Shown here piece by piece: positions 34,837-43,345 of a stretch of 64,000 nucleotides of DNA (position 1 is the stretch's first letter; each line of letters starts with the position of its first letter). The notes under the pieces are model-generated. The model was not told the DNA's origin, made no database searches, and saw nothing but the letters and a program-made list of their open reading frames with translations. Position numbers and translations under genes: made by a program. The stretch comes from Lachnospiraceae bacterium (GTDB lineage Bacteria; Bacillota; Clostridia; Lachnospirales; Lachnospiraceae): assembly GCA_021202635.1 (NCBI GenBank), contig JAJQCQ010000074.1, positions 1-64,000 of the forward strand, in the 5' to 3' direction.

Positions 34837-35808
34837 ATGCATCCAAAACTTACGCTGGAAAAACGCATTCAGGCCGAAATCTTTGGTTATGACGGCAAAA
34901 TGAGTGTCTATGTAAATGATTTAAAGGGAAACGAGATCGCGCTGGACGCCGACCAGCCCTTCGAGACTGCAAGCACCATCAAATCCTTTATTCTGGCCTG
35001 CCTGTTCGCGCAGATCGAAGCCGGAGGGGCCGACCCGGATGACATTCTTGTCTGTGACAGGAAATATTATATAAATGGCAGCGGACTGCTGCGCTCTCTG
35101 ATGGAAACGGCCGATGCCGCTTTCCCCGCCGGCCGGCCGCTAAAATCCGCAGGAGCGGGAAACGATTCGGCGGTCAACCCGCATTCCGCATCTGAAAATC
35201 GCGACCTGTCAGACAGCAAAGATGCAAACAAAATATCCCTGCGCGCGATTGATGTAGCAACCTTAATGATCATCATCAGCGATAACATTGCAACCAATAT
35301 GCTCATTGATTATCTCGGTCTCGACACCATCAACGACTACATCCGGAGCCTCGGCTACACGCAGACATGTCTGCACAATCCGATCGACTTTGACAAATAC
35401 GACCGGCTCGGCACAACAACGCCACGCGAGTACGGCGATCTCTTCGTCCGTCTCGCCAAAGGCGAGCTGGTAAGCGCCGAGGCCAGCCGGCAGATGCGGG
35501 GAATTTTCAAAAAACAGCACTACAACAGTACGCTCACACGCTATTTCCCGCAATACTACCTCGACTGTGAAGAAACCGAAGAGGAGGAGCTGATTTATGT
35601 CGCCTCCAAAAGCGGCAGTATGAACGCCTGCCGGAACGATGGCGGCATTGTCCACACGCCTTACGGCGACTATGTGATTGTGATCATGAACCGTGAATTC
35701 CACGATATTCTTGAGCACTACGAGCATGCCGGCCAGGTATATGGGGCAAAGGTCAGCCGTATGATCCTCGACCAGTATCTGGCGCTTGAAGGGCGGCTGG
35801 TATTATAA
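34837..35808 (+). CDS. Serine hydrolase of the class A beta-lactamase fold
   Basis: Penicillin-recognising serine enzyme, probably a peptidase or amidase acting on a small or peptide substrate rather than a resistance enzyme. The 323-residue protein has the three family motifs: STIK (nucleophile Ser near residue 47), SDN in MIIISDNIATNML near 148, and KSGS in the KTG position near 260. No signal peptide is visible, so it seems cytoplasmic, which argues against antibiotic resistance. A hydrophilic insertion (residues about 95-128) sits between the first two motifs. GAGGAG precedes the ATG. Being the last gene behind oppABCDF suggests it processes imported peptides; this is inference from location. 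Confidence 0.82.
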   Translation: MHPKLTLEKRIQAEIFGYDGKMSVYVNDLKGNEIALDADQPFETASTIKSFILACLFAQIEAGGADPDDILVCDRKYYINGSGLLRSLMETADAAFPAGRPLKSAGAGNDSAVNPHSASENRDLSDSKDANKISLRAIDVATLMIIISDNIATNMLIDYLGLDTINDYIRSLGYTQTCLHNPIDFDKYDRLGTTTPREYGDLFVRLAKGELVSAEASRQMRGIFKKQHYNSTLTRYFPQYYLDCEETEEEELIYVASKSGSMNACRNDGGIVHTPYGDYVIVIMNREFHDILEHYEHAGQVYGAKVSRMILDQYLALEGRLVL

Positions 35809-35848
35809 ACAGATATCTGTGAACCAACAGTTTCCAGGTTTTCTGCTC

Positions 35849-35877
35849 TTGACAAATCTGCCGGAAACCTGTATAGT
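35849..35877 (+). promoter_or_regulatory. Sigma-A promoter of the SRP RNA gene
   Basis: A perfect TTGACA (35849-35854), a 17-base spacer and TATAGT (35872-35877). Transcription would start near 35884, about 50 bases before the mature RNA. Confidence 0.85.
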
Positions 35878-35933
35878 GTTGAGGTATTGAGAGGAAAGCG
35901 GTTCGTTTTCCTCTGTCATAACTGGTATCACAT

Positions 35934-36200
35934 TTCCGTGCAGCCGGGGAGATAGCGGTGCCCTGTCGCCTGCAATCCGCTACAGCAGGGGTGATGCCGA
36001 GCTTAGGGCGTTCTGTTGTGGAGCTGCCCCTGATAAGTGATGTTGACGTCTGGGTCTTGCGCGGCAGGAATCCGTGAACCGTGTCAGGTCGGGAACGGAG
36101 CAGCACTAAGCGGAACCACCTGGGTGCCGTAAGGTAGCCTGGACTGAGTTAACTGTCAGGGTAACGTCTGTGGCAGGCGTTCGAAGCGAGGCGCACGGAT
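35934..36200 (+). ncRNA. ffs: Signal recognition particle RNA, large (Bacillus) type
   Basis: RNA core of the SRP, which binds Ffh and targets nascent membrane proteins. The ends pair (CCGTGC at 35936 with GCACGG at 36193). The Alu-like 5' domain has gagatagcggtgccctgtcg and the gcaatccgctacagcagggg block. Domain IV is gtcaggtcgggaacggagca, with the GGAA loop closed by C-G and G-C pairs where many Firmicutes have CC/GG, so the stem is retained by paired changes. ggtgccgtaaggtagcctgg follows. About 267 bases, as expected for the long Firmicutes form. The promoter lies upstream and a terminator at 36215. Confidence 0.93.
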
Positions 36201-36214
36201 TAAAATAAAAACAT

Positions 36215-36253
36215 TCCTCTGGCGTGGTTTTATCCATTTGCCAGAGGATTTTT
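36215..36253 (+). terminator. Rho-independent terminator of the SRP RNA gene
   Basis: TCCTCTGGC (36215-36223) and GCCAGAGGA (36240-36248) form a perfect 9-base stem followed by TTTTT. Confidence 0.88.
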
Positions 36254-36360
36254 GTTATTGTTCACTCCTTGATCACGCACTTGCTGCGCAGTCAGGAGAG
36301 AAAACGCAGAGATTACAGGCATCTGGCCCATCGCAAAGCGACCTTGGCCGGCCAGATGCC
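36254..36360 (+). repeat. Family C intergenic repeat, copy 3, with terminal palindrome
   Basis: GTTATTGTTCACTCC, TCACGCACTTGCTGCG, GAGAAAACGCAGAGATTACA, then a perfect inverted pair GGCATCTGGC (36318-36327) and GCCAGATGCC (36351-36360). It begins directly after the SRP terminator and ends about 50 bases before tadA. Confidence 0.7.
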
Positions 36361-36412
36361 CCGCTCCCATTCGCCACAGACAACAGGCAATTTACAGGAA
36401 GATGCAAAAACT

Positions 36413-36883
36413 ATGATGAGTGCAGATGAGAAATACATGAAAGAAGCCCTTCGACAGGCCAAAAAAGCATACGCGCTCCGCGAAGTTCCGATCGGATGCG
36501 TGATCGTTTATGAAGATCAGATTCTGGCACGAGGCTACAATCGCCGCAATACAGACAAAAATACCACTGCACATGCTGAGATGATTGCAATCCGCCGGGC
36601 GAGCAAAAAACTCGGCGACTGGCGCCTCGAGGGATGTACCATCTACATTACCCTCGAGCCCTGCCAGATGTGTGCCGGTGCGATCGTCCAGTCCCGTATC
36701 ACCCGCGCCGTCATCGGCGCCATGAATCCCAAAGCGGGCTGTGCCGGCTCTGTGCTGAATCTCCTCGAAATGCCTGCATTCAACCACCAGGTCACCGTCG
36801 AACGCGGTATTCTGGAGGAAGAATGCAGCAGCATGCTCTCCGGATTCTTCCGCGAGCTGCGGGAGTATAAAAAGAATCTGTAA
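36413..36883 (+). CDS. tadA: tRNA-specific adenosine deaminase
   Basis: Converts A34 to inosine in tRNA(Arg)(ACG), an essential modification. The 157-residue protein has the cytidine-deaminase-like zinc site: HAEMIAIRRA (His ligand and catalytic Glu) and PCQMCAGAI (two Cys ligands). It also has YNRRNTDKNTTAHAE and the C-terminal LSGFFRELREYKK. Two adjacent ATGs (36413, 36416) follow AGGAAGATG. It lies just after the SRP RNA, an order often seen in Clostridia, and ends 13 bases from the convergent PurF-like gene with no obvious terminator between them. Confidence 0.95.
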   Translation: MMSADEKYMKEALRQAKKAYALREVPIGCVIVYEDQILARGYNRRNTDKNTTAHAEMIAIRRASKKLGDWRLEGCTIYITLEPCQMCAGAIVQSRITRAVIGAMNPKAGCAGSVLNLLEMPAFNHQVTVERGILEEECSSMLSGFFRELREYKKNL

Positions 36884-36896
36884 CGCTTCTGTATTC

Positions 36897-38315
36897 TTAT
36901 TCTTTTCCGCTAAAGCAGTAGGTACACAGCTTACACGGATCAATACCGATGGATTTCTCCATATCATCAAGCCGGTGATAGCGCAGCGTAGTGAAATTCT
37001 GCTCCTTACGAATGGCTTCGAGCATCTCTGTGTAATTTTTACTGCAGGGATCCGCATAGTCAGCAAGCACTTCCTGCGAAACGGCATCCCCCTCGCGCTC
37101 CCGCACAATGCGGCGGGCAATCAGATCCATATCGGACTTTGACCGCGAAAAGTTCAGATATTTACATCCAAATAATAACGGCGGACAGGCCGGGCGCACA
37201 TGGACTTCCTTCGCACCGCTCTGATAGAGGAATTCTGTCGTCTCGCGCAGCTGCGTGCCGCGAACGATCGAGTCATCGATCAAAAGCAGTTTTTTATCCT
37301 TAATCAGAGCCTTGACCGGGATCAGCTTCATCCGGGCGATCAGATTGCGCTGGCTTTGCCGGGTCGGCATGAAAGAACGCGGCCAGGTCGGCGTGTATTT
37401 GATAAACGGACGCGCAAATGGAATCCCGGACTCATTCGCGTAGCCAATCGCATGCGGCGTACCGGAATCCGGCACGCCAGCCACGATGTCCGGTGAAATA
37501 TTTGCAGCCTCCCGGTCACGGGCAGCGAGCATCCCACCGCAGCGATAACGCATCTCCTCGACATTGACTCCTTCATAGGATGCGGTTGGATAACCATAAT
37601 AAACCCACAGAAAAGAGCAGATCCGCATCTGTTCCCCCGGTGCGCCGACCACTTTCACCTCGTCCGGTGTGATAAAATCGATCTCTGCCGGTCCCAGCTC
37701 ACGATAATCCTCATAGCCAAGGTTCAGGTAGGCGAAATTTTCGAATGAGACACAGTAGGCATCCTCTTTCTTTCCAATCACCAGCGGTGTCCGCCCCAAT
37801 CGGTCACGGGCGGCATAGATGCCGTCTTTTGTCAGCAAAAGTAAGGTCATCGAGCCATCAACGACCTCCTGTACATAACGAATTCCCTCGACGATCGAAT
37901 CCTTTTTACAGATCAAAGCCGCAACCAGCTCTGTCGCGTTGATCTGACCGCCGCTCATCTCCTGAAAATGCGTATGCCCATTCTCATATACCGAGCGCAG
38001 AAGCTCGTCCATGTTGTTAATCTTGCCCACTGTCGTAATCGCAAAGCTGCCCAGGTGTGACTGCACCAGCAGCGGCTGCGGCTCATAATCCGAAATGCAT
38101 CCAATCCCCAGATGCCCGTCCATCTCGTCCGCATCCTTCTCAAACTTCGTCCGGAACGGAGAATTCTCAATGTTGTGAATCGCGCGCGCAAATCCCTGCT
38201 CTCCATACACAGCCATCCCGCCGCGGCGCGTTCCCAGATGCGAATGATAATCCACTCCGTAAAACAATTCCATCGTGCAGCTTCTCTTTGCTGCCACTCC
38301 AAATATACCGCCCAT
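36897..38315 (-). CDS. PurF-like phosphoribosyltransferase lacking the glutaminase nucleophile
   Basis: Related to amidophosphoribosyltransferase, the first enzyme of purine synthesis. The 472-residue protein has the N-terminal Ntn-hydrolase fold (YHSHLGTRRGGMAVY in place of LQHRGQESAGI, then GHLGIGC), the PRPP loop LLLIDDSIVRGTQ near residue 347, and Cys residues fitting the PurF iron-sulphur cluster (PACPPLLFGC and CKLCTYC). However it starts MGGIFG: position 2 is Gly where PurF has the catalytic Cys1, and the start is fixed by AAGGGAGA upstream. Glutaminase activity is therefore unlikely. It might use ammonia, be regulatory, or make a different product. No pur genes are adjacent. I recognise this as a PurF paralogue type in Clostridia, with unknown role. 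Confidence 0.8.
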   Translation of the reverse strand: MGGIFGVAAKRSCTMELFYGVDYHSHLGTRRGGMAVYGEQGFARAIHNIENSPFRTKFEKDADEMDGHLGIGCISDYEPQPLLVQSHLGSFAITTVGKINNMDELLRSVYENGHTHFQEMSGGQINATELVAALICKKDSIVEGIRYVQEVVDGSMTLLLLTKDGIYAARDRLGRTPLVIGKKEDAYCVSFENFAYLNLGYEDYRELGPAEIDFITPDEVKVVGAPGEQMRICSFLWVYYGYPTASYEGVNVEEMRYRCGGMLAARDREAANISPDIVAGVPDSGTPHAIGYANESGIPFARPFIKYTPTWPRSFMPTRQSQRNLIARMKLIPVKALIKDKKLLLIDDSIVRGTQLRETTEFLYQSGAKEVHVRPACPPLLFGCKYLNFSRSKSDMDLIARRIVREREGDAVSQEVLADYADPCSKNYTEMLEAIRKEQNFTTLRYHRLDDMEKSIGIDPCKLCTYCFSGKE

Positions 38316-38385
38316 GTTCTGTCTCCCTTCATTGTCAGTTACGCTCAGTATACCATGAACATGAGCGGTTTTCCAGTATTATACA

Positions 38386-38413
38386 CAAAAATGCTCCCCG
38401 GAATCCGGGGAGC
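38386..38413 (-). terminator. Rho-independent terminator of the fab operon
   Basis: GCTCCCCGG-ATT-CCGGGGAGC on the minus strand followed by ATTTTTG. It lies 36 bases past the fabZ stop. Confidence 0.88.
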
Positions 38414-38448
38414 AAAGATCTTTTTTTAGCTGCCGCGTCAGCAGCTAT

Positions 38449-38871
38449 TTACTGTATCACAAAGGTCAGCTCCGCTTCCGTGCAGACCTTGTCATCCACG
38501 TAAGCGGTCGCTTTGCCGATACCGACCGGGCCTTTTACCTTAATCACCTCAAGTTCCAGGCGAAGGACGTCCCCCGGCACAACCTTCTGACGAAAACGCG
38601 CCTTATTGATGCCGCCGAACAGGACAAGCCTGCCCTTGTATTCATCCAGAGAAAGAATCGCAACAGCCCCGACCTGAGCAAGCGCTTCCAGGATCAGCAC
38701 ACCCGGCATCACCGGCTCCTGCGGAAAATGTCCCGCAAAGAATGGCTCGTTATAAGATACGCACTTGCGTCCGACCGCACGCACCCCTGGCTCCAGCTCA
38801 TCAATCCGGTCCACGAGAAGGAACGGTGAACGGTGCGGCAGTATTTCCATGATTTGTTTGCTATCTAACAT
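38449..38871 (-). CDS. fabZ: 3-hydroxyacyl-ACP dehydratase FabZ
   Basis: Dehydrates 3-hydroxyacyl-ACP in fatty acid elongation. The 140-residue hot-dog protein has the family core [17 protein letters not shown], then [26 protein letters not shown] with catalytic His in GHFP and Glu in LEAL. AAGAAGGTT precedes the ATG. Last gene of the FASII operon; a strong terminator follows. Since fabA or fabN are not seen, the route to unsaturated fatty acids cannot be judged from this window. Confidence 0.95.
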   Translation of the reverse strand: MLDSKQIMEILPHRSPFLLVDRIDELEPGVRAVGRKCVSYNEPFFAGHFPQEPVMPGVLILEALAQVGAVAILSLDEYKGRLVLFGGINKARFRQKVVPGDVLRLELEVIKVKGPVGIGKATAYVDDKVCTEAELTFVIQ

Positions 38872-38893
38872 CCTGCAACCTTCTTTCCTTCAG

Positions 38894-40129
38894 TCATTCC
38901 GCGTATTTTTTGAATAACAGCGTCGCGTTGTGCCCGCCGAATCCCAGAGAATTGGTCAGGCAGGCATTTACTTCGCGCTTAACACCTTCCGGCGTATAAT
39001 TGAGATCCATCTCTTCCTCCGCCTCGCGGAAACCGGCCGTGGCATGAATGTAGTTCTCCATAATGCTCTTTACGCAGACCACCGCTTCCAGACCGCCGGC
39101 AGCGCCAAGAGCATGCCCGATCATAGACTTGGTTGAATTCACATTCAGCTGATAAGCAGCCTCGCCGAAGGCTGCCTTGATCGCACGCGTCTCACAGAGG
39201 TCGTTGAGATGTGTCGCAGTACCGTGTGCGTTGACATACGGAATCTCCTCCGGAGCCAGACCAGCCTCATTCATCGCCACCTTCATCGCACGTGCCGCGC
39301 CCTCGCCGGTCTCTACCGGAGAAGTGATATGGTAGGCATCGCTGGTCGCCCCATATCCGGCGATCTCCGCCAGTATCACTGCACCACGCTGCTTCGCGTG
39401 GGAAAGCTCCTCCAGCACCAGAACGCCTGCGCCTTCCCCCATGACAAAGCCGCTTCGGTCTTTATCAAATGGAAGGGAAGCACGCAGCGGATCCGTCTCC
39501 CTGCTCAATGCGGTCAGGGCAGTAAAGCCCGCGACCCCCATCGGACAAATGGCCGCCTCGGTGCCTCCGGCCACCATCACATCCGCGTCACCGACCTGAA
39601 TGGAACGGTAAGCCTCTCCGATGGAGTGTGTTCCTGTCGCGCACGCAGTCACAACGTTAATATTTTTCCCTTTCAGCCCAAAATGAATCCCGACATTGCC
39701 GGCCGCCATATTGGAAATCAGCAGCGGAACAAAAAGCGTAGGGATTCGGCCCGGCCCTTTTTCTGTCAGCTTTGTGTGCGCCTGCTCCATAATCTGAAGA
39801 CTGCCGATGCCGCTGCCGATGGAAACTCCCACCCGCCAGCTTTCCTCCTCCGTCAGGTCGCCAATCCCGGCCTGTGCAAGCGCCTCCGCCGCCGCTGCCA
39901 CCGCATACTGGCTGAACAGCTCCATGCGCCTGGATTCTTTTACATCCATCACGGAAAGCGGATCAAAATCCTTTACTTCCGCAGCCAGCTTTGCCTTGTA
40001 GTCTGTTGTGTCAAAACGGGTAATCGGCGCGATTCCAACCTTCTTTGCCTTCAGGCTGTCCCAGTAAGCATCCACCGAGTTCCCGATCGGGGAAATCGCG
40101 CCCATACCTGTCACTACAACTCTTCTCAT
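38894..40129 (-). CDS. fabF: 3-oxoacyl-ACP synthase II
   Basis: Condensing enzyme of fatty acid elongation. The 411-residue protein starts MRRVVVTGMGAISPIG and has the Cys-His-His triad: Cys in TACATGTHSIG near 161, His in NAHGTATHLND near 302 and His in KSMIGHALGAAGG near 339. GFGGHNATLLF is at the C-terminus. ATG at 40129 has AAAGGAC upstream; the frame from 40150 is not needed. It sits between fabG and fabZ in the operon. No fabH is present in the window, so initiation is encoded elsewhere. Confidence 0.96.
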   Translation of the reverse strand: MRRVVVTGMGAISPIGNSVDAYWDSLKAKKVGIAPITRFDTTDYKAKLAAEVKDFDPLSVMDVKESRRMELFSQYAVAAAAEALAQAGIGDLTEEESWRVGVSIGSGIGSLQIMEQAHTKLTEKGPGRIPTLFVPLLISNMAAGNVGIHFGLKGKNINVVTACATGTHSIGEAYRSIQVGDADVMVAGGTEAAICPMGVAGFTALTALSRETDPLRASLPFDKDRSGFVMGEGAGVLVLEELSHAKQRGAVILAEIAGYGATSDAYHITSPVETGEGAARAMKVAMNEAGLAPEEIPYVNAHGTATHLNDLCETRAIKAAFGEAAYQLNVNSTKSMIGHALGAAGGLEAVVCVKSIMENYIHATAGFREAEEEMDLNYTPEGVKREVNACLTNSLGFGGHNATLLFKKYAE

Positions 40130-40231
40130 ATGATGTCCTTTCTGTGTCATGACCAGACGATACTCCGCCTTGCTGCGAAGTACCTGTGATAACGTGAATT
40201 GTGCAGGGAAAAGTCCCCTTACATAATGCTT

Positions 40232-40978
40232 TTAAATCCCCATACCGCCGTCTACGGAAATCACCTGTCCGGTAATGTAGGCCGCCTTATCCGATGCCAG
40301 AAAGGCGACTGCTTCCGCGATATCCTGCGGCTGGCCAATCCTTCCAAGCGGGATCTGTGTCATCATTGCCGCTTTCTGCGCGTCGGTAAGTACCGCAGTC
40401 ATGTCCGTCTCAACATAACCGGGTGCTACCGCATTCACCGTAATCCCACGACTGGCAAGCTCTTTTGCCAGGCTCTTCGTCATGCCGACCACACCTGCTT
40501 TCGCCGCACTGTAATTGATCTGTCCGGCATTGCCGTGCAGACCGACAATCGAAGAAAGACTGATAATTCTGCCGTAGCGTTTGCGGAGCATCTGCTTCGC
40601 AGCCAGCTTCATGCAGAAAAAGGTGCCCTTCAGATTCGTATCCAGCACCTGATCAAACTCTTCCTCACTCATCCGCATCGCGAGATTGTCCCGTGTAATG
40701 CCGGCGTTGTTCACCAGAATATCCGGTACACCGAGCTGGTCCGCCACCTCTTTGAACATTCGCTCACACTCTTCCTGTGAAGAAATGTCTGCCTGAACAA
40801 TCATTGCCCGTCTTCCGATCGCAGTGATCTCATCCGCGACTTCCTGTGCCTTTTCCCTGGAACCGCAGTAATTCACCGCCACATCCGCGCCGTATCCGGC
40901 GAGTGTCCGTGCGATGGCACGGCCGATTCCTCTGCTCGCGCCGGTCACAAGCGCGATTTTTCCTTCTAACATGTCCAT
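40232..40978 (-). CDS. fabG: 3-oxoacyl-ACP reductase FabG
   Basis: NADPH-dependent short-chain dehydrogenase reducing 3-oxoacyl-ACP. The 248-residue protein has the cofactor loop [27 protein letters not shown], catalytic Ser and Tyr-x3-Lys in [21 protein letters not shown], and ends [12 protein letters not shown], all diagnostic of FabG. GGAAGGGA precedes the ATG. It is separated from fabD by a gap holding a family A repeat. Confidence 0.96.
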   Translation of the reverse strand: MDMLEGKIALVTGASRGIGRAIARTLAGYGADVAVNYCGSREKAQEVADEITAIGRRAMIVQADISSQEECERMFKEVADQLGVPDILVNNAGITRDNLAMRMSEEEFDQVLDTNLKGTFFCMKLAAKQMLRKRYGRIISLSSIVGLHGNAGQINYSAAKAGVVGMTKSLAKELASRGITVNAVAPGYVETDMTAVLTDAQKAAMMTQIPLGRIGQPQDIAEAVAFLASDKAAYITGQVISVDGGMGI

Positions 40979-40998
40979 CTGTCCCTTCCGAAACTGTC

Positions 40999-41060
40999 AT
41001 TACAGGTCACGCCATGACAAAATTCATGTTATCTGACCCGCCACAGGTGTGACCCGTAAC
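40999..41060. repeat. Family A palindromic repeat, copy 2
   Basis: 62 bp bounded by ATTACAGGTCACGCC and GGTGTGACCCGTAAC. It fills the fabD-fabG gap inside an operon, so it must allow transcription through. Confidence 0.8.
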
Positions 41061-41073
41061 CAACTGTCCAATG

Positions 41074-42069
41074 CTACAGCGCACTCTGCACCGCCTCGAG
41101 GTCTTCCGGCTTTTCAATATGCAGCGCCCGCACGGTTTTATTGATCTTCTTCATGAAATTGGTCAGCGTCGTCCCCGGCCCGATCTCAATAAAGGTATCC
41201 GCTCCGGCCTCGATCATATACTCCACACTCTGCTGCCAGCGCACCGGGGAGCACACCTGCCGTCCAAGCAGGGTGCGAATTTCTTCCGGATCGCTGACCG
41301 GCCCGGCCGTCACATTTGAAAGCACCAGAAGCTCCGGCTTCCGTATTTCCTGATCTGCAAGCAATGCTGCCAGCTTTTCTCCCGCACCGGAAAGCATGGA
41401 GGAATGAAATGGTCCGCTCACTACCAGCGGTACCGCCCTGCTTGCTCCCGCTTCCAGAAGCTTCGCCGCCGCGCGGTCTACCGCATCCTTTTCTCCGGAA
41501 ATCACCTGCTGCCCCGGACAGTTGTAGTTCGCTACGCTCACCTGTCCATCCGTCGCTGCACAGATCTCCTCGATCGGCAGCGGCCTTCGGCTCAGAATCG
41601 CTGTCATCGCCCCGCCGACCGGCACAGCCTCTTCCATATAAATACCGCGCTGGCAGACGATTTTGACCGCATCTGACACGGAAAATGTTCCGGCAGCCGT
41701 CAGCGCGCAATACTCGCCAAGGCTTAAGCCGGCGGCCATGTCCGCCTGAACCCCTGCCTTTTGTACCGCTGCGAGAATCGCCAGGCTTGCCGTCAGCAGC
41801 ACCGGCTGTGTGTATCTGGTCTGGTTGATCTTCGTATTCGGAACACGTCCGTCCTCCCCGGCCTGCTCCTTTTTTCCATCCGCCTCTGCTCCGACAGCGC
41901 CATCCGCAGGCAGCGTCTCCGAAAAACAGATTTCCTCGATGGAATAACCCGCCGCCGCAGAGGCCGTCTCAAAGACTGCGCGGCTCTCCGGGCACAAATC
42001 ATAAAACTCCCGGGCCATGCCGACGCGCTGCGCGCCCTGGCCCGGAAATACAAATGCAATTTTACTCAT
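41074..42069 (-). CDS. fabD: Malonyl-CoA:ACP transacylase
   Basis: Loads malonyl groups onto acyl carrier protein. The 331-residue protein has FVFPGQGAQRVGMA at its start, the nucleophile Ser in GLSLGEYCALTAAG near residue 117, GGAMTAIL, CPGQQVISG and catalytic His in SGPFHSSML. Compared with ordinary FabD (about 310, Ser near 92) there are about 25 extra residues before INQTRYTQPVLL, a hydrophilic insert rich in Gly, Ala, Asp and Lys. AAGGAGAAGG precedes the ATG. Position fabK-fabD-fabG-fabF is standard for Clostridia and streptococci. Confidence 0.95.
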   Translation of the reverse strand: MSKIAFVFPGQGAQRVGMAREFYDLCPESRAVFETASAAAGYSIEEICFSETLPADGAVGAEADGKKEQAGEDGRVPNTKINQTRYTQPVLLTASLAILAAVQKAGVQADMAAGLSLGEYCALTAAGTFSVSDAVKIVCQRGIYMEEAVPVGGAMTAILSRRPLPIEEICAATDGQVSVANYNCPGQQVISGEKDAVDRAAAKLLEAGASRAVPLVVSGPFHSSMLSGAGEKLAALLADQEIRKPELLVLSNVTAGPVSDPEEIRTLLGRQVCSPVRWQQSVEYMIEAGADTFIEIGPGTTLTNFMKKINKTVRALHIEKPEDLEAVQSAL

Positions 42070-42094
42070 TCCTTCTCCTTGAATGTAATCTGCC

Positions 42095-42156
42095 GTTACT
42101 GGTCACAACCCGACCATGCATCTGCTGCGTGGTCAAGGTTGAAAACGTTGTGGTAA
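42095..42156. repeat. Hybrid family A/C repeat in the fabK-fabD gap
   Basis: GTTACTGGTCACAACCCGAC resembles the left end of family A. CATCTGCTGCGTGGTC and GGTTGAAAACGTTG resemble the middle and right part of family C. The unit ends one base before the fabK stop codon. Confidence 0.6.
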
Positions 42157-43080
42157 CTATCTGCCAAGCAGTGCTTCTGCCTGGCTCATAATCTCCTCGA
42201 TCATCTCCTGGCAGGTCTGCTCTTTGTTTACCATCCCGGCAATCTGCCCGCACATCATGGAGCCGCCGGTGACATCTCCCTCCTGCACCGCTTTGCGCAG
42301 AGAGCCGACTGTCAGGGTCTCCAGCTCCTCAAAGGTACAGCCTTCCTTTTCCATGGCCAGATATTTCCGCGTCATCTGGTTGCGGATCTGACGGCATGGA
42401 TGGCCCACGGAGCGTGCAGTCACAACCGTGTCAATGTCTTTCGCCTTCAATACCTGATTCTTATAATTCTGATGAATCACACATTCCTTCGAAACCAGGA
42501 AACGTGTCCCCATCTGCACACCGGCCGCGCCAAGCATCATCGCCGCCGCAAAGCCTCTGCCGTCTGCGATTCCGCCGGCCGCGATGACCGGGATCGTGAC
42601 GCCGTCCACCACCTGCGGCACCAATGTCATCGTCGTACTCTCGCCAATGTGCCCGCCGGACTCACAGCCCTCCGCAATCACCGCATCCGCGCCGCCGCGC
42701 TGCATCATCTTCGCGAGCGCTACACTGGCCACCACCGGGATCACCTTGATTCCGGCGCTCTTCCACTGTTCCATATAAGTACCCGGATTGCCCGCACCGG
42801 TCGTCACCACCGCGACCTTTTCCTCTGTCACCACCTGCGCAACCTCAGCCGCAAACGGACTCAGCAGCATAATATTCACACCGAACGGCTTATCCGTCTT
42901 TTCCTTTGTCAGCCGGATCTGCTCCCTCACATAGTCCGCCGGCGCGTTGCCCGCAGCGATAATTCCCAGCCCGCCCGCGTTCGAGACAGCCGAGGCAAGG
43001 GAATTCTCAGCCACCCATGCCATGCCGCCCTGAAAGATCGGGTACTGGATCCCCAGTAATTCTGTAATCGCGGTCTTCAT
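42157..43080 (-). CDS. fabK: Enoyl-ACP reductase II (FMN-dependent)
   Basis: Final reduction step of each elongation cycle, using FMN and NAD(P)H; triclosan-insensitive alternative to FabI. The 307-residue protein matches the FabK/nitronate monooxygenase barrel: QYPIFQGGMAWVAENSLASAVSNAGGLGII at the start, PFGVNIMLLSP, AVVTTGAGNPG, GADAVIAEGCESGGHIGESTTMTLVP, and PVIAAGGIADGRG. The ATG overlaps the acpP stop (TAATG). Operon context with acpP and fabD distinguishes it from nitronate monooxygenases. Confidence 0.95.
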   Translation of the reverse strand: MKTAITELLGIQYPIFQGGMAWVAENSLASAVSNAGGLGIIAAGNAPADYVREQIRLTKEKTDKPFGVNIMLLSPFAAEVAQVVTEEKVAVVTTGAGNPGTYMEQWKSAGIKVIPVVASVALAKMMQRGGADAVIAEGCESGGHIGESTTMTLVPQVVDGVTIPVIAAGGIADGRGFAAAMMLGAAGVQMGTRFLVSKECVIHQNYKNQVLKAKDIDTVVTARSVGHPCRQIRNQMTRKYLAMEKEGCTFEELETLTVGSLRKAVQEGDVTGGSMMCGQIAGMVNKEQTCQEMIEEIMSQAEALLGR

Positions 43081-43313
43081 TATTCCTCAATTCCTTTCGC
43101 ATTCAGATAATTCATAACGGACTGTACCGTCGTCAGCTGCTCCAGATCCTCTGTCGGAATCTCGATATCATACTCTTCTTCAAGAGCCATCACCAGCTCA
43201 AACAGATCCAGGGAATCTGCACTCAGATCTGCCTTAAAATCGGTTTCCGGCCCGATCTCTTCCTGTGATACATGAAGCTGCTCTGCTACGATTTCGATTA
43301 ATTTTTCCTGCAT
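43080..43313 (-). CDS. acpP: Acyl carrier protein
   Basis: Carries the growing acyl chain on a phosphopantetheine arm. The 77-residue acidic protein has the attachment Ser in LSADSLDLFELVMALEEEY, where the usual DSLDxVEL is DSLDLFEL, and EDLEQLTTVQSVMNYL at the C-terminus. AAGGAG precedes the ATG. First gene of the fab set, 32 bases after the small membrane protein gene 43346-43651, with no terminator or clear promoter in that gap. Confidence 0.96.
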   Translation of the reverse strand: MQEKLIEIVAEQLHVSQEEIGPETDFKADLSADSLDLFELVMALEEEYDIEIPTEDLEQLTTVQSVMNYLNAKGIEE

Positions 43314-43345
43314 GATAAGTTTTCTCCTTTTTTGTAATAATTGAT

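Noticed and set aside
34837-35808. Antibiotic resistance beta-lactamase
   Set aside because: The fold motifs are present, but there is no signal peptide and the gene is part of a peptide transport operon. KSGS and the spacing also fit non-lactamase serine hydrolases.
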